Source of the DNA: Sanguibacter antarcticus
Lineage (GTDB): Bacteria; Actinomycetota; Actinomycetes; Actinomycetales; Cellulomonadaceae
Direction: 5' to 3'
Length of the DNA: 64,000 nt
Assembly: GCF_002564005.1 (NCBI RefSeq)
Contig: NZ_PDJG01000001.1
Coordinates: forward strand, 1,302,001-1,366,000
Both the position numbers and the translations under genes were made by a program. This document shows positions 51,261 through 60,962 of this stretch, piece by piece. Position 1 is the first letter of the stretch, and every line of letters starts with the position of its first letter. Under the pieces are notes generated by a model. It had not been told where the DNA came from, did no database searches, and was given only the letters and a program-made list of their open reading frames with translations.

Positions 51261-52079
51261 TCAGCGCGTCGCATAGAACACCACGGCCGCAGACGCCGCC
51301 ACGTTCAACGAGTCCACTCCCCCAGCCATCGGGATCTTCACCACAGCGTCCACGGCTTGCAACGTCTCGCCCCCGAGCCCGTGCCCCTCGGTCCCGAACA
51401 CGAACGCCACCTTCTCGTTCTCCTGCCCCACGAACTCGTCCAACGTCACCGAATCATCGCTCAACGCCAACGCGGCAACCGTGAACCCCTCCGCCTGCAG
51501 CTCCGCAACACCGCCGGGCCAGTTCTCGATCCGCGTCCACGGCACCTGGAACACCGTCCCCATCGACACCCGCACGCTCCGCCGGTACAGCGGATCCGAG
51601 CACCGCGGCGTCACGAGCACCGCATCCACCCCGAGGGCCGCAGCCCCTCTAAAGATCGCACCGACGTTCGTGTGGTCGACGATGTCCTCGAGCACAGCAA
51701 CCCGCCGTGCCCCGGCCCCGCCACGTGCACCAGCCAGGAGCTCGCGCACCGAGAGCAGCAGCGGACGGTGCATCGCCGCGAGCGCCCCGCGGTGCAGGTG
51801 GAACCCCGTGATCGACTCCAGCACCGCGGGCTCCCCCACGTACACCGGGACGTCCGGCCACTCGGCGAGGACGTCGTCCATCGACGCGAGCCACTTCTCC
51901 GCCATGAAGAACGACCTCGGCTGATACCCCGCCGCCAGCGCACGACGGATCACCGTCGAGCTCTCCGCGATGAAGAGCCCCTTCTCCGGCTCGTGCTTAG
52001 ACCGCAGCACGATGTCGGTGAGGTTCGTGTAGTCGGCGACACGGTCGTCGGTGGCATCAGTGATCACAGAGGCAGGCAC
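51261..52079 (-). CDS. SpoU-family (TrmH-type) RNA 2'-O-methyltransferase
   Basis: 272 residues from GTG 52079 (GGGAGA upstream). N-terminal substrate-binding domain, then the SPOUT knot: VAVLEDIVDHTNVGAIFRGA, VAFVFGTEGHGLGGETL and VVKIPMAGGVDSLNVAASAAVVFY. It methylates a ribose of rRNA or tRNA with SAM; which nucleotide cannot be told from sequence. Reading further upstream would overlap the ABC exporter gene. Confidence 0.9.
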   Translation of the reverse strand: MPASVITDATDDRVADYTNLTDIVLRSKHEPEKGLFIAESSTVIRRALAAGYQPRSFFMAEKWLASMDDVLAEWPDVPVYVGEPAVLESITGFHLHRGALAAMHRPLLLSVRELLAGARGGAGARRVAVLEDIVDHTNVGAIFRGAAALGVDAVLVTPRCSDPLYRRSVRVSMGTVFQVPWTRIENWPGGVAELQAEGFTVAALALSDDSVTLDEFVGQENEKVAFVFGTEGHGLGGETLQAVDAVVKIPMAGGVDSLNVAASAAVVFYATR

Positions 52080-52137
52080 CCGTCGATTCTCCCTGACGCC
52101 ACGACCTCCGAGCGTCAGGCCCCCACGACCACGCCCC

Positions 52138-54144
52138 TCAGTCGAGCGCGGAGGCGAACTGGCTCTCGTACAGCCGCGCGTACGCGCCGTGCGCGGCAAG
52201 GAGCTCGTCGTGCGTGCCCTGCTCGACGATGTCGCCGTGCTCCATGACGAGGATGACGTCCGCGTCACGGATCGTGGACAACCGGTGCGCGATGACAAAG
52301 CTCGTCCGGCCTGCACGCAACGCGTTCATGGCCTTCTGCACGAGCACCTCGGTGCGCGTGTCCACCGAGGACGTGGCCTCGTCGAGGATGAGGATCGCCG
52401 GGTCCGCGAGGAACGCACGAGCGATCGTCAGCAGCTGCTTCTCGCCGGCGCTCACGCTGGCCCCGCCCTCGTCGAGAACCGTGTCGTACCCGTCGGGGAG
52501 AGTGCGCACGAACGGGTCGACGTGCGTGGCCTCCGCGGCCTCGACCAGCCGAGCGTCGTCGACGTCCGGTCCCGCGCCGTACCGGATGTTGTCCGCGATG
52601 GTTCCCTCGAAGAGCCACGTGTCCTGGAGGACCATCCCGATGTTCGAGCGCAGGTCGTCTCGCGTCATCGTCGCGACATCGACCCCGTCGAGCGTGATCC
52701 GCCCGGAACCCACCTCGTAGAACCGCATGATGAGGTTGACGAGCGTCGTCTTGCCCGCGCCCGTCGGGCCGACGATCGCGATCGTCTTGCCCGGCTCGGC
52801 CACCAGCGAGAGACCCGTGATGAGCGGCGCGTCCGGCGAATAGCTGAACGCCACGTCCTCGAACGCGACCCTGCCCTGGACACGACCGACCCGCACCGGC
52901 GACGCCGGGTCCGGCGACTGCTCGTCCGCGTCGAGCAGCTCGAACACCCGCTCTGCCGACGCGACCCCAGACTGCAAGAGGTTCATCATCGACGCGACCT
53001 GCGTGATCGGCTGCGTGAACTGGCGCGAGTACTGGATGAACGCCTGCACGTCGCCGAGCGTCATCGTCCCCGACGCCACCCGCAGCCCGCCGACCACCGC
53101 GACGATGACGTAGTTGAGGTTCGCGACGAACCCCATCGCTGGCTGGATGATCCCCGAGATGAACTGTGCCTTGAAGCTCGCCTCGTACAGGTGCGCGTTC
53201 TCCTCGTCGAACGTCTCGATCGCCCGTTCCTGGTGACCGAACACCTTGACGAGCGCATGGCCCGTGTACATCTCCTCGATGTGCGCGTTGAGCCGGCCCG
53301 TCGACGCCCACTGGCGGACGAACTGCGGCTGCGAGCGCTTCGCGATCGCCGCCGTGATGATCACGGACAGGGGCACGGTGACGAGGGCGACGATCGCGAG
53401 CAGCGGCGAGATCCAGAACATCATCGCGAGCACACCGACGATCGTGAGGATCGAGGAAACGAGCTGGGAGAGCGTCTGCTGGAGCGTCTGGGCGACGTTG
53501 TCGATGTCGTTCGTGACGCGCGAGAGGACCTCGCCGCTCTTCTGCTTGTCGAAGTACCCGAGGGGCAGCCGGTTGACCTTCTCCTCGACCTGGTCGCGCA
53601 GGCGTCGCACGGTGTTCTGCACGACGATCGCCGTGAAGCGTCCTTGCAGCCACCCGAAGAGGAACGCACCGACGTACACGGCGACGACGAGCAGCAGGAC
53701 GTCGCGCAGCGCGGTCGTGTCGAGCCCGACGCCGGGCGTGAGCGTCATCCCGCTCATCATGTCCGCGAGCTGGTCCTGGCCGTCGGCACGCAGCCCGGCC
53801 ACGGCCTCGGCCTTCGTCGAGCCGGCCGGCAGCTGTTTGCTGACGAAGCCTTCGAAGATGAGGTTGGTCGCGTTGCCGAGAAGCTTGGGCCCCATGACGG
53901 TCAGCCCGACCGACACGACGGCGAGGACAGTGACGACCACGACGCGGACCTTCTCCGCACCGAGGTACCCGGCGAACCGGCGGAGCGACCCGGTGAAGTT
54001 CATGGCCTTCTCGGCCGGCATGCCCATGTTCCCCATGGGGCCGTGGCCGGGTCGGCCACCCGGCCCGCCGGGGCGCGAGGCGGTAGCGGCAGGTGCTGCG
54101 GCGGGCTCGTCGGCCGGCTGCTTGGCGCTCTGGTCGGTGCTCAT
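52138..54144 (-). CDS. ABC exporter half-transporter, second of a pair
   Basis: 668 residues. The first ~50 are Pro/Gly-rich and low complexity, unusual for the family. Then six membrane helices (to ~360) and the ABC domain with Walker A GPTGAGKTTL, signature VSAGEKQLLTIARAF and Walker B ILILDEATSSVD. Its start overlaps the stop of the first exporter gene (ATGA), so the two likely form a heterodimeric exporter such as LmrCD/TmrAB. Substrate unknown. Confidence 0.92.
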   Translation of the reverse strand: MSTDQSAKQPADEPAAAPAATASRPGGPGGRPGHGPMGNMGMPAEKAMNFTGSLRRFAGYLGAEKVRVVVVTVLAVVSVGLTVMGPKLLGNATNLIFEGFVSKQLPAGSTKAEAVAGLRADGQDQLADMMSGMTLTPGVGLDTTALRDVLLLVVAVYVGAFLFGWLQGRFTAIVVQNTVRRLRDQVEEKVNRLPLGYFDKQKSGEVLSRVTNDIDNVAQTLQQTLSQLVSSILTIVGVLAMMFWISPLLAIVALVTVPLSVIITAAIAKRSQPQFVRQWASTGRLNAHIEEMYTGHALVKVFGHQERAIETFDEENAHLYEASFKAQFISGIIQPAMGFVANLNYVIVAVVGGLRVASGTMTLGDVQAFIQYSRQFTQPITQVASMMNLLQSGVASAERVFELLDADEQSPDPASPVRVGRVQGRVAFEDVAFSYSPDAPLITGLSLVAEPGKTIAIVGPTGAGKTTLVNLIMRFYEVGSGRITLDGVDVATMTRDDLRSNIGMVLQDTWLFEGTIADNIRYGAGPDVDDARLVEAAEATHVDPFVRTLPDGYDTVLDEGGASVSAGEKQLLTIARAFLADPAILILDEATSSVDTRTEVLVQKAMNALRAGRTSFVIAHRLSTIRDADVILVMEHGDIVEQGTHDELLAAHGAYARLYESQFASALD

Positions 54145-55874
54145 GCTGCTTCCTCCGCCGAGAGCTGTGAGTACACGATCTCCTGGTAGGTCTGGCACGT
54201 GGCCAGGAGATCTGGATGGGTGCCCTGGCCGACGATGCGACCGTTGTCGAGGACGATGATCTTCTCCGCCTGGCGGATGGTCGCGACCCGTTGGGCGACG
54301 ATGATCATCGTCGAACGACGGGCGATCGGTGCGAGCGCTCTACGGAGCGCAGCGTCGGTGGTGTAGTCGAGCGCAGAGAAGGAGTCGTCGAAGAGGTAGA
54401 TCTTCGGGTCGCGGATCACGGCCCGGGCGATCGCCAGGCGTTGGCGCTGGCCTCCCGAGAGGTTCGTCCCGCCCTGGGAGACTTCAGACTCCAGGCCGTC
54501 GGGCAGCGCCTCGACGAAGTCGCGGGCCTGGGCGACCTCGAGCGCTGCCCACATCTGCTCCTCGGTGGCGCCCTCGAGCCCGTACGCGAGGTTCGAGGCG
54601 ACCGTGCCGGAGAACAGGTACGGCTTCTGCGGGATCATGCCGATCCGGGACCACAGGTCTTGCCCGGCAGCCTCTCGGACGTCGATCCCGTCGATGGTCA
54701 CCGATCCGCCGGTGACGTCGAAGAGCCGAGGCACGAGGTTGATGAGCGTCGTCTTGCCCGAGCCCGTCGACCCGATGATCGCGGTCGTCTCCCCCGGCTC
54801 GGCCGTGAACGTGAGGTCTCCGAGCACCGGCTGCTCCGCACCCGGGTAGCGGAACTCCACGCCGGCGAACTCCACGCGGCCGCGACCTTCGCTCATCGAG
54901 CGAGGCGCGAGGGGCTCGACGACGCTCGCCTCCGTAGCGAGCACCTCGCCGATCCGCTCGGCAGAGACCGCTGCACGCGGCACCATCATGAAGATCATCG
55001 TCGACATCATGACCGCCATGAGGATGTACATGATGTAGCTGAGGTAGGCCGTGAGCGAGCCGATCTGCATCTCGCCGGAGTCGATGCGTGACGCACCGAA
55101 CCACATGACGGAGACGCTCGACAGGTTCATGATGAGCATGACGACCGGGAACATGAGGGCCATGAGCTTGCCGACGCGCAGCGACGTCTCGAACAGCTCC
55201 GTGTTCGCGACAGCGAACCGCTCTTGCTCGTGGCGCTCACGGACGAACGCGCGGATCACGCGGATGCCGGAGATCTGCTCACGCAGGACGGAGTTGATGC
55301 GGTCGATCCGCTTCTGCATCGCCCGGAAGTACGGGATCATCCGGGAGAGGATCACGGCGATCGTCACACCGAGCACCGGGACGATGACGATGAGCAGCCC
55401 GGAGAGCCCGACATCTTGACGCAAGGCCATGACGACGCCGCCGACGAGCATGATCGGCGCCATGACCATGATGGTCAGGCCGAGCATGACGACCATCTGG
55501 ACCTGCTGGACGTCGTTCGTCGTCCGCGTGATGAGCGTCGGGGCACCGAACACGCCGACCTCCTGGCCGGAGAACGCCTGGACGCGTGTGAACAGCGCCC
55601 CACGGACGTCCCGGCCGAAGCCCATCGCGGCCCGCGCACCGAAGTACACGGCGACGACCGCGCAGAGCACCTGCCCCAGGCTCACGACAAGCATGATGAC
55701 ACCGATGCGCACGATGTAGCTCGTGTCCCCCTGCGTCACCCCGTTGTCGATGATGTCTGCGTTGAGGCTGGGGAGGTAGAGCGACGCGATCGTCTGGACG
55801 AGCTGGAGCACGAGCACCAGGACGAGTGCTTGCCGGTACGGGGCAAGGTGGGACTTGAGGAGCGAGAGCAGCAT
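54141..55874 (-). CDS. ABC exporter half-transporter, first of a pair
   Basis: 577 residues from ATG 55874. Six membrane helices, then Walker A GSTGSGKTTL, signature LSGGQRQRLAIARAV and Walker B YLFDDSFSALD, with an Asp in place of the usual catalytic Glu, the degenerate-site pattern of heterodimeric exporters. Paired with the next gene. A 9-bp dyad lies 52 nt upstream of the start. Confidence 0.93.
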   Translation of the reverse strand: MLLSLLKSHLAPYRQALVLVLVLQLVQTIASLYLPSLNADIIDNGVTQGDTSYIVRIGVIMLVVSLGQVLCAVVAVYFGARAAMGFGRDVRGALFTRVQAFSGQEVGVFGAPTLITRTTNDVQQVQMVVMLGLTIMVMAPIMLVGGVVMALRQDVGLSGLLIVIVPVLGVTIAVILSRMIPYFRAMQKRIDRINSVLREQISGIRVIRAFVRERHEQERFAVANTELFETSLRVGKLMALMFPVVMLIMNLSSVSVMWFGASRIDSGEMQIGSLTAYLSYIMYILMAVMMSTMIFMMVPRAAVSAERIGEVLATEASVVEPLAPRSMSEGRGRVEFAGVEFRYPGAEQPVLGDLTFTAEPGETTAIIGSTGSGKTTLINLVPRLFDVTGGSVTIDGIDVREAAGQDLWSRIGMIPQKPYLFSGTVASNLAYGLEGATEEQMWAALEVAQARDFVEALPDGLESEVSQGGTNLSGGQRQRLAIARAVIRDPKIYLFDDSFSALDYTTDAALRRALAPIARRSTMIIVAQRVATIRQAEKIIVLDNGRIVGQGTHPDLLATCQTYQEIVYSQLSAEEAA

Positions 55875-55925
55875 GCAGGGCCTCGAGGTCAGGAGAGACG
55901 TCCAGGGCCACGCCCCGGGCTGACG

Positions 55926-55945
55926 GACGATCACGAGTGATCGTC
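55926..55945 (-). promoter_or_regulatory. GACGATCAC-GA-GTGATCGTC dyad upstream of the ABC exporter operon
   Basis: Perfect 9-bp arms with a 2-bp spacer, 52 nt before the first exporter start. Same geometry as the dyad at 33905, but a different sequence. No regulator gene is adjacent, so a trans-acting repressor is inferred. Confidence 0.55.
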
Positions 55946-56039
55946 AGACAGCCTACGGTGCGTGGCCCTGTCTGCACTGCTGATATTCGTCAGTTCCGCT
56001 GAGGGCTGGTGCCCCCGTGGAACCTGGTGCTGCGTCGGG

Positions 56040-57305
56040 CTAGTGCCCGGCGGGTGGTGTCCCTGCGTCGTGGTCCGGTCCGCTCTGTCCGGGCTCGGTC
56101 GGCGGAGCCTGCTCGGCGCTGTCGGCAGGCTCGGCGAACCGCGTGCCCTCGGTGCCGAGGACCCTCGGCGACGTCCCCGCAGCGGCGCCGTAGCCCGTGC
56201 TGGGCTGCTGTCCTTGCTGCTGCTTCGGGTCGAACGGCGCACCTGAGTGGGTGCCCGCGCTCGTCGCGTCAGCCGTCGCTGCCTCAGCGAGACGACGTGC
56301 CTCGGCGAGAGCCTGCGTCGGGTCCGCGAGCGCAGACGTCAGCGCGGACTTGGTGCGCTCTCCACGCTCACGTCGCGCCTCTGTTCGCGAGTCGCCGGAA
56401 CCGTCTGACGACCCGTCGGGGACGCCGCCGAAACCCTTGGCGATGGGAGCGAGCGCAGCGGTGAACTCCGTCGGGACGATCCACATCTTCGACGAGCTGC
56501 CGTTGGCGATCTGCGGCAGCATCTGCAGGTACTTGTAGGCGAGGAGCTTGGGGTCTGCGTCGCCCTCGTGGATGGCGTCGAACACCTGGAGGATGGCGCG
56601 GGCCTCGCCCTCGGCCGTGAGGATCGCGGCCTGTGCAGATCCCTCGGCACGGAGGATCGCGGCCTGCTTCTCGCCTTCGGCTGTGAGGATCTGCGACTGC
56701 TTGAAGCCCTCGGCCGTGAGGATGACAGCACGACGGTCTCGCTCGGCGCGCATCTGCTGCTCCATGGAGCCCTGGATGCTCTGGGGCGGGTCGATCGACT
56801 TGAGCTCAACACGGTTGACGCGGATCCCCCAGCGTCCGGTCGCCTCGTCGAGCACCCCGCGGAGCTGGCCGTTGATCTGGTCACGGCTCGTGAGGGTCTG
56901 CTCGAGGTCCATCGACCCGATGACGTTACGCAGGGTCGTGACGGTGAGCTGCTCGATCGCGGTGATGTAGTTCGCGATCTCGTACACGGCGGACTTCGGG
57001 TCCGTCACCTGGAAGTACAGGACGGTGTCGATGCTCACCACGAGGTTGTCCGAGGTGATGACGGGCTGCGGAGGGAACGACACGACCTGCTCGCGCAGGT
57101 CGACGCTCGCGCGGACCCGGTCGACGAACGGGATGAGGAAGTGGAGCCCGGCGTCCATCGTCCGGGAGTACCGGCCGAGGCGCTCGACGATGAGAGCTAC
57201 GGTCTGTGGGACGATGCGCACCGCGCGGACGAGCGCGATGATGAAGAACAGGGCGATGAGCCCCGCAAGGATGATGCCAAACAGCTGCCCGGTGTCTTCC
57301 GGCAT
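56040..57305 (-). CDS. SPFH/band 7 (stomatin-like) membrane protein
   Basis: 421 residues. One N-terminal membrane helix (FGIILAGLIALFFIIALV), then the SPFH domain (IVPQTVALIVERLGRY...DLREQVVSFPPQPVIT), then a coiled-coil of AEG repeats (ILTAEGEKQAAILRAEG), and a long Gln/Pro/Thr-rich C-terminal tail of ~120 residues. Stomatin-like proteins form rings on membranes; the next gene is NfeD, its usual partner. Confidence 0.9.
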   Translation of the reverse strand: MPEDTGQLFGIILAGLIALFFIIALVRAVRIVPQTVALIVERLGRYSRTMDAGLHFLIPFVDRVRASVDLREQVVSFPPQPVITSDNLVVSIDTVLYFQVTDPKSAVYEIANYITAIEQLTVTTLRNVIGSMDLEQTLTSRDQINGQLRGVLDEATGRWGIRVNRVELKSIDPPQSIQGSMEQQMRAERDRRAVILTAEGFKQSQILTAEGEKQAAILRAEGSAQAAILTAEGEARAILQVFDAIHEGDADPKLLAYKYLQMLPQIANGSSSKMWIVPTEFTAALAPIAKGFGGVPDGSSDGSGDSRTEARRERGERTKSALTSALADPTQALAEARRLAEAATADATSAGTHSGAPFDPKQQQGQQPSTGYGAAAGTSPRVLGTEGTRFAEPADSAEQAPPTEPGQSGPDHDAGTPPAGH

Positions 57306-57372
57306 GAAGTGTCCTCTCGAGTTGCAGCGTGCGTGGGCGCTGGGCGCCCGCGCTCAGGAACGAGCGTGAGCG

Positions 57373-57840
57373 TCAGGCCGGCAGCTCCGGTCGGTGGGGT
57401 TCCTTGACCGGAGCGTCGGCGGACCCGACGATCGCGGTCGCTCCGTCGATGCGTACGACGACCACGTCTGAGCCCAGCGGGTAGGTCACGTCGCCGGCAG
57501 ACCGCGCGCTCCACACCTCGCCGAACAGCTTGATCCTGCCACCGTCGTCGGTGACCTCTGCGACGACCACGCCGATACGTCCGACCTGTGCTGCGGCGTT
57601 CGTCTCGGTCAGCGGCGTGCGCTGGCGCAGGTACTTGAGGAGCCAGGGCCGGATAGCGAAGAGCAGGAGCGTCGACACCACGCCGAACAGGAGGATCTGG
57701 ACCGCGAGGTCGGCTCCGAGAGCGCTCCCGACACCGGCTGCGACGGCTCCTCCGGCGAACATCATGAGGACCAGATCGAGCGAGACCATCTCGACGACGA
57801 CCAGGATCAAGGCCGTGCCGATCCACCAGTACCAGTCCAT
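57373..57840 (-). CDS. NfeD family membrane protein
   Basis: 155 residues from ATG 57840 with GGAGG upstream. Two or three membrane helices at the start (WIGTALILVVVEMVSLDL, then VQILLFGVVSTLLLFAIRP) and a C-terminal OB-fold (RIGVVVAEVTDDGGRIKLFGEVWSA). NfeD pairs with stomatin-like proteins in most genomes; here the SPFH gene follows 67 nt downstream. Confidence 0.9.
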   Translation of the reverse strand: MDWYWWIGTALILVVVEMVSLDLVLMMFAGGAVAAGVGSALGADLAVQILLFGVVSTLLLFAIRPWLLKYLRQRTPLTETNAAAQVGRIGVVVAEVTDDGGRIKLFGEVWSARSAGDVTYPLGSDVVVVRIDGATAIVGSADAPVKEPHRPELPA

Positions 57841-57934
57841 CGTTCCTCCACTCATCGTCGACCGCCCCTTTGCCTGAACTTTACGCTACACAGAGGTGAT
57901 TGTGCGCAGTGAACAGCCGACAAGTTGCTGGTGA

Positions 57935-58750
57935 TCAGCCTGAGTGCCCACCGGAGCGTGGAGCAGCCTGCGCCGCGCGTGCGGTCCACCTGTCACCGAC
58001 CTGCGTGACGTCGAGGGGCAGCCCGAAGGCGGCGCTGAGGTTCTCGTTCGTGAGGACCTCCGCGATCGGCCCGCCGCTGTGCACGCCCCCGTCCTGCATG
58101 AGCATGACGTGCGTGAAGCCCGGCGGGATCTCCTCGACGTGGTGCGTGACGAGCACGAGCACCGGTGAGCCGGGATCGGCTGCCAGCTCGGCCAGGGCGC
58201 CGACGAGCTCTTCGCGGCCACCGAGGTCGAGGCCCGCCGCAGGCTCGTCGAGCAAGAGAAGCTCAGGGTCGGTCATGAGAGCCCGGGCGATCTGGACGCG
58301 CTTGCGCTCGCCCTCGCTCAGGGTGCCGAACCGACGGTCTGCCAGATGCCCGACGTCGAACGCCTCGAGCAGGTCGGCGGCACGCTTCTCGTCGAGCTCC
58401 TCGTACGACTCTCGCCACCGGCCCGTCACGGCGTAGGAGGCCGTGAGGACGACGTCAGCGACCCGCTCGGAGGCGGGGATCCGCTCGGCCAGGGCTGCGC
58501 TGGCGAGCCCGATGCGCGGTCGCAGCTCGAAGACGTCGACCGAGCCGAGCCGAGAACCGAGGATCTCGGCGACACCGCTCGTGGGGTGCAGCCGGCCCGC
58601 CGCGATCTGGAGGATGGTCGTCTTGCCGGCGCCGTTGCGTCCGAGGACGACCCACCGCTCTCCCTCGGCGATCCGCCACGAGACGTCGTCGACGATGTTT
58701 TTCTCGCCGCGCCGGACAGTGACGTTCTGCAGATCAAGAACCCAGGTCAT
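57935..58750 (-). CDS. ABC transporter ATP-binding protein, YlmA-like, no permease nearby
   Basis: 271 residues from ATG 58750. Walker A GRNGAGKTTI, signature LSEGERKRVQIARAL, Walker B LLLLDEPAAGLDL and H-loop VTHHVEEIPPG. No permease or substrate-binding gene is next to it, and it has one ABC domain. It is divergent from the next gene by 76 nt. Its partner is unknown. Confidence 0.88.
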   Translation of the reverse strand: MTWVLDLQNVTVRRGEKNIVDDVSWRIAEGERWVVLGRNGAGKTTILQIAAGRLHPTSGVAEILGSRLGSVDVFELRPRIGLASAALAERIPASERVADVVLTASYAVTGRWRESYEELDEKRAADLLEAFDVGHLADRRFGTLSEGERKRVQIARALMTDPELLLLDEPAAGLDLGGREELVGALAELAADPGSPVLVLVTHHVEEIPPGFTHVMLMQDGGVHSGGPIAEVLTNENLSAAFGLPLDVTQVGDRWTARAAQAAPRSGGHSG

Positions 58751-58826
58751 GCCTCCAGACCCTATCCGGTGGTGAGGCTCTTCGGCGACGCGGTACAGAC
58801 CCGTCCGAGCGCGTACTTTGTTCCGT

Positions 58827-59687
58827 GTGAGCTCGACACCATCCCTTCCGTCCGCAACCGATCCCGGGGCGATCCTCCCCCGCTCTGCCTCCCTCGCCCT
58901 GTGGCTCTGGGGCACCGACCCCGCCAGCGCTGCGGTCGAGCGCGCAATCCGTGCTGTCGTCCACGACGACGAGCCCCACGGGCTGTCCGGAGACGTTCCC
59001 GACGATGTGGCGGAGCCCACACTGCACGCGCTCCTGAGCGCCTGGTGTGGTCGAGTCGTCGCGTCCGCAGCGCTCTTCCCGGAGCCGGGCGACGCCATGG
59101 GCGTGCCTGCCGAGGTGAGCGCTCCGGCGATCGAGGCCGAAGAGTGCGTCCTCGTGAGCGTGAGCCCCAGCAGCGGCACGAAGCACCAGGAGCACGTCGA
59201 GAGCTGGGCGCTCGTCCCAGAGGTCGAGGCGTTCGGCAGCGTGCTCGAGCCAGGTCACCTCGTGCACTGGACGATGACCCGGGTCGCCCCGTGGACGCAC
59301 CGGACGCTCGGCACGGTCGGGTCGCTCGCCGACGCCGAGCGGGCGCTCCAGCGCAGCCTGCGCTCGACGACCGAGGCGCTCGCGTCCCTCGACGTCTCCC
59401 GCTGGCGAGAGGACGCGGGCGAGGCGATCGCCGCCCTGCGGTCCACGGTGGACCTGCGCGGTCACCTGCCTCGCGACCTGGACCCGCGCCGGACGCACGT
59501 CTTCCAGTCGGCTGCCCGGCTCCGAGCGATCGTCGACCTCGCGACCGTCGACGACGGCGGTGCCGTCAACCTCTGGCAGGCCGACCAGCGGTCGACCGCG
59601 CTGCGAGAGATCGACCGCGTCGCACGACGCGCGATGGCAGCAGCGACCTTCAACGCGCCGGTCGGCGCGGTCCCGCCTGCCCGCTAG
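58827..59687 (+). CDS. Conserved actinobacterial protein of unknown function
   Basis: 286 residues from GTG 58827. No signal peptide, no membrane helix. SASLALWLWGTDPASAA and LSAWCGRVVASAALFPEPGD are notable; the C-terminal half is helical (LADAERALQRSLRSTTEALASLD...RRAMAAATFNAP). I do not recognise a catalytic motif. It lies between the ABC gene and glgA, overlapping the glgA end by 4 nt in convergent orientation. A similar protein next to glgA is often seen in related actinobacteria, which may hint at a role near glycogen metabolism. Confidence 0.7.
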   Translation: MSSTPSLPSATDPGAILPRSASLALWLWGTDPASAAVERAIRAVVHDDEPHGLSGDVPDDVAEPTLHALLSAWCGRVVASAALFPEPGDAMGVPAEVSAPAIEAEECVLVSVSPSSGTKHQEHVESWALVPEVEAFGSVLEPGHLVHWTMTRVAPWTHRTLGTVGSLADAERALQRSLRSTTEALASLDVSRWREDAGEAIAALRSTVDLRGHLPRDLDPRRTHVFQSAARLRAIVDLATVDDGGAVNLWQADQRSTALREIDRVARRAMAAATFNAPVGAVPPAR

Positions 59688-60913
59688 CCGGCGTCGAGCA
59701 CCGACCGGTACACCTCGATGGTGCGGTCTCCGATCGCGTCCCAGGCGAAGTGGTCCTCGACGCGGGTGCGGGCCGCGAGGCCCATCGCGCGTGCGCGTGC
59801 GGGGTCACCGACGACGGCCTCGAGCGCTTCGACGAGGTCGGCGACGAACTGCTCAGGGTCGGTCGGTGTGCCGGTGCCGTCCTGGACCTGGTCGATCGGG
59901 ACGAGCAGGCCGGTGACCCCGTCGTCGATGACCTCCGGGATGCCGCCTGTGGCGCTGCCCACGACGGGCAGTCCCACGGCCATCGCCTCGAGGTTGACGA
60001 TGCCGAGCGGTTCGTAGACCGACGGGCACACGAAGACCGTCGACGCAGCGAGGACGGCTACGAGGTCGGCGCGAGAGAGCATCTGCTCGATCCACACGAC
60101 TCCCGTGCGCCGGGTGGAGAGCTCGGCGACCGCGCCGGAGACCTCGGCCGCGATCTCGGGGGTGTCGGGCGCACCTGCGCAGAGGATGAGCTGGATGTCC
60201 GGGTGCAGCCGCTCCGCCGCCTTGAGCAGATAGGGCAGCCCCTTCTGCCGAGTGATGCGACCGACGAACACGACCGCTGGACGCGTCGGGTCGATCCCGA
60301 GGTCACGGACCACGCGGTCGGCGCGTTCTGCCGCGTGCCCCTCGGGCCGCCGCCACCCGGCGAGGTCGATGCCGTTGTGGACCACGTGCACCTTCGCCGG
60401 GTCGACCGCCGGGTAGGACCGCAGGATGTCTTCTCGCATGCCGGCGCTGACGGCGATGACGCCGGCCGCGCCTTCGTAGGCGGTCTTCTCCGCCCAGCTC
60501 GACAACGCGTACCCGCCACCGAGCTGCTCGGCCTTCCACGGGCGCAGAGGCTCGAGGGAGTGCGCCGAGAGCACGTGCGGGATCCCGTGGAGCAGGCCAG
60601 CGAGGTGGCCGGCGAGATTCGCGTACCACGTGTGAGAGTGCACGAGGTCGGCGCCCGCGACGTCGTTCGCCATCGCGAGGTCGACGCCGAACGTCGCGAG
60701 CGCGGCGTTCGCACCGTCGAGCTCGGCAGGCGGGGCATATCCGGTCACCCAGTCAGCCTCGTCCGCACCTGTGCGTGGTCCGTCGAAGCAGCGCACCCGC
60801 ACGTCGATGCGCTGGCGCAGCACGCCGGACAGCTCAGCGACGTGCACACCCGCCCCGCCGTAGACGTACGGCGGAAACTCTCGTGTCAACAGATCTACTC
60901 TCACAGTCGACAC
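59684..60913 (-). CDS. glgA: Glycogen synthase, actinobacterial GT4 type
   Basis: 409 residues from GTG 60913 (AGAGG upstream; GTG 60904 possible). GT-B fold with PPYVYGGAGVHVAELS at the start, SHTWYANLAGHLAG, and the nucleotide-sugar site VFVGRITRQKGLPYLL and SVYEPLGIVNLEAMAVGLPVV (E-x7-E motif). In mycobacteria the orthologue (GlgM) uses ADP-glucose to make maltose-1-phosphate for glycogen and capsular glucan, as well as linear glucan. Divergent from glgC with 49 nt between starts. Confidence 0.92.
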   Translation of the reverse strand: MSTVRVDLLTREFPPYVYGGAGVHVAELSGVLRQRIDVRVRCFDGPRTGADEADWVTGYAPPAELDGANAALATFGVDLAMANDVAGADLVHSHTWYANLAGHLAGLLHGIPHVLSAHSLEPLRPWKAEQLGGGYALSSWAEKTAYEGAAGVIAVSAGMREDILRSYPAVDPAKVHVVHNGIDLAGWRRPEGHAAERADRVVRDLGIDPTRPAVVFVGRITRQKGLPYLLKAAERLHPDIQLILCAGAPDTPEIAAEVSGAVAELSTRRTGVVWIEQMLSRADLVAVLAASTVFVCPSVYEPLGIVNLEAMAVGLPVVGSATGGIPEVIDDGVTGLLVPIDQVQDGTGTPTDPEQFVADLVEALEAVVGDPARARAMGLAARTRVEDHFAWDAIGDRTIEVYRSVLDAG

Positions 60914-60962
60914 GGTAGCGCCTCTTGGTGCATTCCAGCGCCCGGAGCAATAAGGTCAGGTC

